From positions 682,001 to 746,000 of the forward strand of contig NC_062971.1 in NCBI RefSeq assembly GCF_023078275.1: a stretch of 64,000 nt of DNA, read 5' to 3'. This document shows, one piece after another, positions 23,555-34,200 of the stretch. Numbering within the stretch: position 1 is the first letter of the stretch; each line of letters begins with the position of its first letter. The translations under genes were made by a program, and so were the position numbers. The notes under the pieces are model-generated. The model did not search any database and had not been told where the DNA came from. It saw only the letters and a program-made list of their open reading frames with translations. The DNA comes from Leguminivora glycinivorella. Its lineage: Eukaryota; Arthropoda; Insecta; Lepidoptera; Tortricidae.

Positions 23555-23687
23555 GTGCGTTTTCACATTATCATATCCGATATCGGATGTCTGGCCGATA
23601 TCCTATATATTTACGCCACCATCTTTGATTTTTTCCTTTGAAATCCTTCCGGCATGCGATATCGGATCGGATAATGTGAAAACGCAC
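23555..23687. mobile_element. Palindromic MITE
   Basis: GTGCGTTTTCACATTATC at the left is mirrored by GATAATGTGAAAACGCAC at the right, with CCGATATCGGA inside. Confidence 0.82.
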
Positions 23688-24992
23688 TAATGGTACATAA
23701 ATGTGCCTTCGAAATTCAGTACACTACCTTATGGTTGTCTCAACAGTTATTTTATTATTATTCAAGACTGTAACACATGCTGAAGCCTGCGAATTGGTAG
23801 TTTCATACGTAATAACAACACCGCAGATGCCTTTTATGGCCGCTGCATGCTGCAAATTTGTTTACCCATGGTTTACCTTCTGTTTTTTCCTAGCGTATGA
23901 AAATAGGAAGAACTATTGTAATAAGTCCTTTTGAATTATTTGTAAGTAAAAATCATAATTTTTTTTCTGTAGACGAGTCTTGTTACTTAGTTTAGAATAA
24001 AATGTAAAATGCTGTCAGATCTCAAACATTAACCTTAACAAACTAAATTCCATCAACCGAATTATCAATCTGAAAACGAAAAATAGATACTTAGTGGCAA
24101 AAGTGTTTCGACAACTATAGTTTAGCAGCTGAAACTGATCGAAACAGTCTGGTTCTGTCACGCCAATACGAAAGAGCGATAGAACTGCGGTAACGATATT
24201 ATCGTGAGCGTCCGTGCATTTGGCTATACGTACCCAGACGTCCGTATGCTACAGAGATTACCATCTCACCAGTCGGCGGTCGTAGGCTTGTTTGCCACCG
24301 ACGTAATATAAAATAATTAATTACCTACCCAATGTGCATATAACTGTTGCAAGCGCATCGCATGCGTATACGCATGTCAGTAACGCGAGCCGCGAAGGCC
24401 GCCGCAAGGTCACCAAACGAGTTGCTGAACTTGGCCTCAGGAATGCCAGTGGGACGTGGGACGTCCTTTGTGGGTTGTGGACTAAATTAGCTCAGTCTGG
24501 ATCTTAGGAATTTTGTAACTTGAAGCTGTAGGTATGCCTTGTATTAGGAACGTTGGCTGCTCCAAATTGTTTGTTGATACAATGTTATAAATATGAAACC
24601 CATACTTTACATACATAGATTTATTTTTTAAATTCTTAGATTCGTTACATCGATTTTATCTAGAACCGCAAATGTAAGCACCTACTTAGTGACTTTGAGG
24701 CGACTTTGAAGTATTAATATGACTACGAGGACACTTAAAAACGTGTGAAGTTCTTCTGAACATTCATTTGTGCCAAGTTTATCCTAATAACGTTATATAT
24801 GAGTAGTTTACGTTTTGAAAAATGCTTGAAAATGGATGATTTCCCATTGAACATTACTTACGTTCGTGTCTACACCATTTGTCCATAGGTCATCTATATG
24901 TGTTCCGCTAACAAACGTTTGAACTAGCAACAGTTGAACTAATTTTTATAAGACTTATTCACCGCCACTAAATGCTCGTTTTTCCATTCCAG
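23688..24992 (+). other. Likely dystrophin intron; no exon found
   Basis: Contains the 24126-24230 MITE fragment. No spectrin-like reading frame with matching phase was seen. Confidence 0.5.
24126..24230. mobile_element. MITE fragment, GTAGCCGAATGGCA family
   Basis: CAGTCTGGTTCTGTCACGCC ... GTGCATTTGGCTATACG. Confidence 0.55.
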
Positions 24993-25252
24993 CGCGTCCG
25001 CACCTTCACATCATCATTGGACGAGCTGACCGGGCGCGTGCAAGCTGCCGAGACAGCTCGCTCCTCCTGGCGCGGGCCCGGCGACGCTCGTGACGCCCGC
25101 GCACAGCTCGACGCGGTGTCTCGAGCCCGCGCACAACTCCCACCCCTGAGGAGACTGGCTGATGAGCTGCAGGGACAATTGCAGGCGCTAGCCAGGGATA
25201 AGATTCAGATTCCTGAGCAGTTGGTGGCTAGGCTTGATGATCTAAACACTAG
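24993..25252 (+). CDS. Dys: Dystrophin window exon 1: spectrin-repeat segment
   Basis: Follows acceptor CATTCCAG and ends at donor AG|GTAAGT; enters in phase 0, leaves in phase 2. The heptad-like text (LDELTGRVQAAETARSSW ... LPPLRRLADELQGQLQAL) is the distal part of the last spectrin repeat before the WW domain. The upstream exon was not found. Confidence 0.9.
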
Positions 25253-28200
25253 GTAAGTTCAAACACCAGTATAACTAATGAAGATGGACGCATTATCAAG
25301 GGCGTGAGTACAGCTGCCGCCGCTGAGGATATTGGCCGGTGAGTTGCAAGGACAATTGCAAGCACTGGCGAGGGACAGGATTCAAATTCCTGAGCACCTG
25401 GTGGCGAGGCTTGATGATCTAAATATTAGGCCAGTTCAAAGAACATAATAAAAATCGAAGCGGTGTCCCGAGACCGCGCACAGCTCCCACCTTTGAGGAG
25501 GCTGGCTTATGAGCTGCAGGGACAGCTGCAGGCGTTAGCCAGGGACAAGATTCAATTTCTGCACTTATCCGCATGTGAAAAATACTGATTCGAATGAAGC
25601 AGCAGCGGCTCTTCAGACGAAATCTTTCTTAAAATTTCCTGCTAAGATTTATGTTTCCTCTTTCCAGGGTTGGCGCTCTCTGTGCCGGCGGTGAAGAACG
25701 AGCGAGACAGCTAGCCGGCGTAGCGAGGGATGGAGGCGCGGGCGCGGCGCAGGGCTTCCTCGCCGGCTCTGTTGAGCAGCCCTGGGAGCGCGCTGTCACT
25801 CCTAACAACGTACCTTATTATATCAAGTGAGTACTGTTCCAAAATAGAAAGATATACCTCATAAAATGTATCACAAGGGGACAACTAAAGAGTACTCGTA
25901 CCGATAGGTGTTGCCTTCTCCTATTCGAGTGCTAGTACGAGTTTTAGGTAAAGCCCGGGTCAAGGGCTTATACACGACTCGCAAGCAGTAGTCTATGTAC
26001 TCGTACAGTCAAGTGTAAAAATATGGATGTACACATCTTACTCAAAAATATGTCCCATAGCACCTTAGTCCGGTGTAATAAGAGCGTAGTACCATATTTT
26101 TGAGTCGATTTCTTCGATACTTATTTTTGTACTTGACTGTACGTCCACGAGGCTTTATTGTATGTTGCCTTGGTGGAACTATTTACAAGTCTTCTCAGAA
26201 CCTTAAAAACTATCCATTTCTTTGCTGAGCATATTCTGCGTTTCTACACTTATCACTATTTTGTATATCTATTTTCAGTCACGAGCTCGAGACGACCCAC
26301 TGGGACCACCCGAAGATGATCGACCTGATGAATTCTCTCGCGGACCTCAATGAGGTCCGGTTCTCCGCGTACCGGACAGCTTTGAAGCTGAGGACAGTCC
26401 AGAAGGCTTTGTGCAGTAAGTTCCTCTCTAACTGGTAGACGACCCTGACCTTAACGACCCTGGACCCCAACAAGGTCGGGTTCTCCGCGTACCAAACGGC
26501 TCTGAATCTGGGGACAGTCCAGAAGGTTTTGTGCAGTAAGTCTCTCTTTAACTGGTAGACGACCCTGACCCTGACGACCCTGGACCTCAACAAGGTCCGG
26601 TTCTCCGCGTACCAAACGGCTCTGAATCTAGGGACAGTCCAGAAGGCTTTGTGCAGTAAGTCTCTCTTTAACTGGTAGACGACCCTGACCCTGACGACCC
26701 TGGACCTCAACAAGGTCCGGTTCTCCGCGTACCAAACGGCTCTGAATCTGGGGACAGTCCAGCCCCTCTAGCACAACTTGCCTTGTCGCGCGCGAGTCCA
26801 TACTTGAAGTCGCGCTTGATGTATGGACTCACGCGCGACAAGGCAAGTTGTGCTAAAGGGTCAGAAGGTTTTGTGCAGTAAGTCTCTCTTTAACTGGTAG
26901 ACGACCCTGACCCTGACGACCCTGGACCTCAACAAGGTCCGGTTCTCCGCGTACCAAACGGCTCTGAATCTAGGGACAGTCCAGAAGGCTTTGTGCAGTA
27001 AGTCTCTCTTTAACTGGTAGACAACCCTGACCCTGACGACCCTGGACCTCAACAAGGTCCGGTTCTCCGCGTACCAATCGGCTCTGAATCTAGGGACAGT
27101 CCAGAAGGCTTTGTGCAGTAAGTCTCTCTTTAACTGGTAGACGACCCTGACCCTGACGACCCTGGACCTCAACAAGGTCCGGTTCTCCGCGTACCGAACG
27201 GCTCTGAAGCTGAGGACAGTCCAGAAGGCTCTGTGCAGTAAGTCTCTCTTTAACTGGTAGACGACTACCCTGGACCTCAACGAGGTCCGGTTCTCCGCGT
27301 ACCGAACAGCTCTTAGGCTGACAGTCCAGAAGGCTTTGTGCAGTAAGTCCCTCTTTCACATTTATTTCAAGCGACATATTATATTCTCGAGTTCCACAAA
27401 ACCAATCCAAGAGTGACCACTATCATTTCAAATGTAGCTCATCAAAGGTAAACACCGAAAACCCGCTACACGAGCCCAGGTTTCCTTGACAATCTGGTCG
27501 ACGTTTCAAGGAACATCAAAGCCAGCTGGTTGGCTGAAAGATGGATCCAAGATTTTGATTTGAGAGGGGCTGGGCCGGCTCAGTATTTTTGTTTGGGAAA
27601 TACTTAGAGCAAGTTTTCAACAGGAATGGGGACCAAATTATTTTGGCTTGTGCTCCTTAGATCCCAATATTCCCAATATCATTTATTCTTAGTGACCGAT
27701 ATTTCTGTTGACCAAACTATATTTTTGTTATAGTTTTTATTAGGTAATTCTTGGCTGTGACGTCCAATTCTAATCCCCATGAAATTTTACATACCTGATT
27801 TCGGTTATTTAATGTTTAATTATAATTTGCAGTGCACATGTTACAACTGCCAGCGGCATTAGAAGCCTTCGACTCGCACGGACTGCGCGCGCAGAACGAC
27901 CGCCTCATCGACATACCGGACATGATCACTGTACTCACATCTCTCTACGAGGTAAGTTATCAATGAAGTACGCTGGTACTTGTTTTTTAAACGAACTCTG
28001 CCCCGTAACTAAAAATCCTTGTTGCCGCAAACCGCAATCACAACTAAAATTGAAGTGTCCTTTTGACCCTGAAACACCAAGACTATCATTCCGTGATGAA
28101 AGAGAAAGTCGTAGAATTAGAATAGAATGTATTGAATTGGATCCCTTAGATACATTTGACTCTTTTCTGTTTAAACTCTGTCCAAACAAAGACTCCATAT

Positions 28201-31200
28201 CTGATATTGTGTGACTGTTCTATCATGGACGCTGTTCGTTTCGTAGTGTGCAAATACCATATGTATCTAATACTTAACACCTTGGTGGACACTAAACGCC
28301 TATAGGCGTAATCCCATTGTTCCTTCTATTGTGTCCTGCAGGTGTTAATAACGGAAAAACAGAGTTAATCCCTTGACCATCTCTTCCAGGTGATAGCCGC
28401 TGAAAATCCAAGCCTAGTAAACGTGCCGCTCTGCCTAGACCTGTCCATCAACTGGTTGCTCAACGTGTACGACAGCCAGCGGACCGGACAGATCAGGGTG
28501 CTGAGCTTCAAGGTTGGCCTCGTGCTGCTCTGCAAGGGGCATCTTGAGGAGAAGTACAGGTGAGCCGACTGTAAAAAGGTCCTCATCACTATGGACAGAT
28601 TATGTCTGATTGAATGTTAATAAATTTAAGTTATAAAATTAAGTTAATTTAGATTTAATATTTCTTGAAACTGTTCAGACTCCATTATGATTGGGGTTTT
28701 AGGCAGAGAGTCTAAGTGGTCCTCATACGTGTTCGTGAATATATTTCTATTCGCGGATTAGCAAAGTAATTTTCTAGATTTTGATTAAGTATCATGGATT
28801 TCCGCAAAGTAACGCCTGATTCCATCTGAAGGACATTGACATCAGAAGACTTCATATGAATTGTTCTTTCTTTGCAGGTATCTCTTCCGGCTGATAGCTG
28901 ACCCATCCTGTAGAGCAGACCAGAGGAAGCTTGGATTATTACTGCACGATTGTATACAGGTAGAATATCTTCTAATACCTACTTAAACATGCAGAGTAAA
29001 CAATACAAGTTATACTGATATTAGGTCTGATTGGTCCAAAAACTTGATTTCAATTCCAATGTTCTTTGAATTCTTATAAAATGTTCCTGCTTTCCTCAGG
29101 TACCAAGGCAACTAGGAGAAGTGGCTGCTTTTGGAGGCTCCAATATCGAGCCGTCCGTACGAAGCTGCTTTGAGCAGGCTTCAGCGGCGGCCAAAGAAGG
29201 CCCCAAAGGCGGCACTCTTGATAGGAAGGGAGGTAAGAATCTACCATCAGCACTGAGATAATTATTTTCGCAGATACACCAACCCATCTTGATTTTTAGT
29301 GGGATTTAGTGGGAGAGGAACACTATTTTAGTAAATGGAGAATTCTTCTGGAAAGATAATAGGTATTGAATTAATCTTCTTCTAGACTTATAAGCAGCAT
29401 TTTCAACTATCATCCTTCTGCTAGGCAACTATCATCATCCACCTCTTATTATTCAGGAGGGTTCTGACTTCCTTTGATTGAGACTATTTGTTTCATCAGG
29501 AATGATAAATTGCAATTAGAACAGGCATTACAGTGGAACAACTCATTCTATTTGTCCAAGATTTCATTCTCATTTTTTATTACAGCAACAGAAAAAGACA
29601 AAGAAAAAGAAGACGTCAAAGAAAAGACTCTAGAACGCGACGCCGACGGCCAGCTCCAATTCATCGAGGCCTTCCACTTTCTGCAGTGGCTGCAGAAGGA
29701 ACCACAGTCCATGGTTTGGCTGCCTGTCCTGCACAGGCTGGCTGCTGCAGAAAACGCCAAGCATCAGGCCAAGTGCAACATCTGTAAGGAGTACCCGATA
29801 CAAGGCTTTAGGTGAGATTTTTGGCTACTTATTTTTTATAAAAAGATCGTTCAAAGCGAGCTGCATGTATAGGGGCAAATTTAGCGCGCTCTCCGGATCT
29901 CGAAGATTTATTCTACAGTTGCTGCAATAAGAACCGCAGTGTATGGTGTGGCTGCCTTGGATTTGTGTAAGATTTTTGACTTATCAATGTTGATATACCA
30001 AAGGACACATCGGACACTGCCATAAGTAGGACTCGTCGATCAAAACTAAACTTTCGAAGCACGCTCTACCTGTCAGGTTTCGCCAGAGATGATAATTGTG
30101 GATGTTTGTCGAAACATGCAAAACTTAATACGACCTTCCAGATAGGTAAAGACGGTACTCCCATCTAGCTACCCGAAAATAGTCTGTCGCCTTAAATATA
30201 AATTTGTACATTTCAGATATCGTTGCCTGAAGTGCTTCAACTTCGACATGTGCCAGAAGTGCTTCTTCAGCGGGCGCAAGGCCAAGAACCACAAGCTCAC
30301 GCATCCTATGCAGGAGTACTGCACGGCGGTAAGTGCCGTTATGATTAATTCATAACGAAAAGCAGAAAGCTTTTCATTTCAGCCCCTTGTGACAAATGAA
30401 GATGCAGTGCCAGAAACACTATATAGCAGAAAAACAATATCTATATGAATTCGTCTGTATCTCTCTCGGAGATATATTTTGAAATAAAAGAAAGTTCGTG
30501 AAAAGCACAACCAGTGATAAAAAGTTGTGTCAAAAATAGTTAAAAAAAAACTTTATTGTGTTTTCAGACGACATCAGGCGAGGACGTGCGAGATTTCACG
30601 CGCGCGCTCCGCAACAAGTTCAAGTCTGCTCGTTACTTCAAGAAGCACCCGAGGGTTGGATACCTCCCTGTGCAAACTGTGCTTGAAGGTAAGCTTATTG
30701 TCTCATCATTGAATGTGCAGCTGTACTCTGACACAGGTTTCTACTTACATCTATCCAGGAGTGAACTGATCAAAGCTGTGGCCCGTTTCTCGAAAGGTAC
30801 AAGCCTTCAAGTGTGTTTCCATGACAACCCATACGATTTGAAAGTCGCGCACTTGTAATACAAGGCTTGTACCTTTCGAGAAACGGGCCCCAGATCTTTG
30901 GATGTCTTCCTGCCTTGTCACGTTCTGTAAGGTTTCAACTCCTGGTTATCGTGAATTTAACTCTGCACCAGCTTGGTGCTAGAAAAGCTATTCTTAGGAA
31001 TGATCGATATTATACGGAATTCTTAAATTCGGAATTCTTTGACGACCGGTCTGGCTTAGCGCGTAGTGATCCTGACTGCTAAGCCGCGGTCCCAGGTTCG
31101 AATCCCGGTAAGGGCATTTGTGTGATGAGCACAGAATTTGTTCCTGAGTCATGGATGTTTTCTATGTATATAATTATGTATTTATCTATATACGTAATTA

Positions 31201-34200
31201 AGTATATCGTCACCTAGCACCCATAGTACAAGCTTTGCTTAGTTTGGGGCTAGGTTGATCTGCGTAAGGTTTCCCACAATATTTTTAATCCAATGTTTCT
31301 TTTTACCAGGTGACGCGTTGGAATCACCCGCGCCATCGCCGCAGCACGGAGCCGGCGCCAACCTCGGCGGCGATGACATGCACTCGCGACTGGAGCTGTA
31401 CGCCACACGGCTGGCTCAGGTCGAGCTGGGCTCCAGGCCTGCTGATACTCCTGACAGGTAACTAAAGACTGTCTTTCTCTTTCTCTTCAAAAGAAATCTG
31501 AAATTACCAAGTATCACGAGTAGCCCGAGACATTTTGGGGTAAGGGTTTCGACCAGAAACTTGATTGTTAGATAATCAAGTTTCCTTAACTCTCTTATCA
31601 TAAAGGTTACACAGTAAAGTCGTATTTTACTTTCAGTGTCTGCATCTTTTCTGTGATGACTTCACGAAAGCGACGGCTAATAAGTGAAAAAGTTTTAAAG
31701 TGGACGTTAGGCTCTGAAAGAGCATAGGGAGGCACCAATCACTCAAATATACTTTGAGTTGGTTTCTTACCTATCACTTTGTTTTGTCTTCAGCGATGAA
31801 GAACACCAGCTGATCGCCCAATACTGCCACTCGCTGAACGGTGGTGGTGAGACGGAAGATGCTCCACGATCACCCGTGCAGGTCGTCTCCATCATCCATC
31901 GCGAGCAGCGACACGAATTGGAAGCCATGATCAGGTAAGCCATCATACAATGTTGTATTCGCCTCTGAATGTTTGGCGATGAGGATAGGATTTATCCCTT
32001 AATTTCTCATCTGTGATACCAGGGACGTTGGTTTCCATGTATGTGTACGCTTTTTACTTAAGCAGGTACGAGGATATGCGATGAAAACCGGGATGGGAAA
32101 CCAGTGTTCAATGCGCTTTCTCTCATACGTTTTTCAATGGATCTTTTCGCCGTTTTCAGGGAGCTAGAAGAAGAAAATGCGAGTCTGCAAGCGGAGTACG
32201 AGCGGCTGAAGGCCAAACAGACCCCAGGATCCACGCCTGAAGAGCAGCACGGTGTTAACGACAACAGGAACGCTCCGGTCGATCAGGTATTTGACTAAAT
32301 CTTAAACCTTGTATCGTAAAGATTACGTGTCAGTACAACAGACTGAACGCCAAGCAGACCCCAGGGTCTACACCTGAATAGCACCATGGTGCTAGTGACA
32401 ACAGGAATGCTCCAGTAAATCATTTACCTACTGGTATCCAAACCATCCAAGATGACTTTGACAGCATGAGGGGTTGAATGCCAAGCACAATAAGCCAACC
32501 CCAAGATCTACTCCAAAAGACCAGCACTTGGCCGCATTTCTTTCCTCATAGTCTTATTTCAACACGTTCTCTCCTTCCACATAGTCTTATTCATTCTCTC
32601 AACCTTCTACCAACGACAACACTGTTAGCTGTACATTTGTAATCCATATTACAAGTCTACTAAGCCTAGGGTTAAGATTGTTGCTATTAGTACCTAATGT
32701 CTTCCTTACCTTGATATTCCAGGACATGATGGCAGAAGCCCGCCTGCTGCGCCAGCACAAGGGCCGCCTGGAGGCTCGCATGCAGATCCTGGAGGAGCAT
32801 AACCGGCAGCTCGAAGCGCAGCTCCAGCGTCTAAGGCGTCTGCTCGACGAGGTAACTTACCCAAGAAATTTATAATGATGTGCAAGTTGCGGAACTTTTT
32901 AAATGACCGAAAAATAAAGGGAATTTAAATTTATGAAATTACAATTATCCATACAAAGTAGAAGTTTCGAAGATGAAAATTTCAGCACATCAGTAGTCTC
33001 CCCTACTTGGCTAGAATTTTAATGACCTTGGATCGGAAGTCGGATGTCAGAATCACTGGAACGCAAGTGTATTCTTGTAAATTTTGAAGATCATTAAAGA
33101 GACCAGAGGCTCATTGGTCTCACTGCATTGAATGTGATCGCAATAGATTGCAATGTATGTCTGTAAGTAGGTATGTGTTCTCTCGAAAACATTCGTATTT
33201 GTCATGCTACTTCAGTCAACGTCAGTACTTTTTGTATACTGTGACTGACTGAAATATTATTCATACTAATATTATAAATGGGAAAGTGTATGTGTCTGTT
33301 TGTTTGTCCGTCTTTCACGGCAAAATGAAGCGATGAATTGACGTGAGTTTTTTAAGTGGAGATAGTTGAAGGGATGGAGAGTGACATAGGCTATCTTTTG
33401 TCTCTTTCTAACTGCAAAAAACTTATGGGCTCTCTGATATGATATAACTGTACTTAACTGCAAAAAACGGTCCCATAGTGGATACTCCCAACTGAGGGGA
33501 GACTGAAATCTTCTCGAGGCTGATAGGGTTAGAGCCGGCGTAGCTTTATTTATACTGATTGTAATATGCCTACTTGAAAAATAAATATTTCATCGTCATA
33601 ACGTTTTTGAATTGTATTCCAGCCGTCATCGGGATCCCCGCCGGCTCGCACGGGCACGCTGCAGACTCGCTCCGTGACGGCCTCGCAGCTCGCCACCGAC
33701 TCGCCCGCCAAGATGCACAACGGACTCTATCACGACTCCCAAACCAGTGAGTATGCGAATAACTTTATAGTCGATGAGTGACGAATTATAGTTATCACCA
33801 AACTTAGGAGTCAGGAAAGTCGTTTCAGATAATTATTGTCTTCTTTAACGGTTTTTGAACGGACAAAGAACCATTAGTCACTTTGGAGTTTGGCACCATA
33901 ACCAATGCAGTCGAGGGTTAGATCATTAAAATTATTCCTTATTAATAAACTACATTTAAAATGAAATACCTACAGTAGTGACCCTACGTGTTAGTGAGAT
34001 ACACGTACATAGATAGTAATTTAGTACTAGCCACCATTTGTTTGATAACCTGTTACTACTGGTGGGAACCTATAATTGGCTGTTTGTTACTAGGGTTATA
34101 TTATTTATTCTGAATTGTAAGCTGTTGGTTCTCCAAATAATAAATAAATAAGTAAAATACCTATTAAATGAGACAACTTTGAACTTTGACGGCCTTGAGA

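Noticed and set aside
26279..27280. Long minus-strand ORFs with repeated RVVYQLKRDLLHKAFWTV peptide
   Set aside because: They are the antisense of the dystrophin exon-derived array; the peptide repeat is a by-product of a 120-bp period divisible by three.
27935..28214. 83-87 aa ORFs on both strands between dystrophin exons 4 and 5
   Set aside because: Intronic, no motif, not phase-compatible with flanking exons.
30340..30410. Possible relic of exon 30217 (GATGCAGTGCCAGAAAC)
   Set aside because: Match to GACATGTGCCAGAAGTG is too short to separate from chance.
31041..31110. tRNA gene
   Set aside because: A- and B-box-like text belongs to a multi-copy SINE; the cloverleaf 3' half and acceptor stem are not formed.
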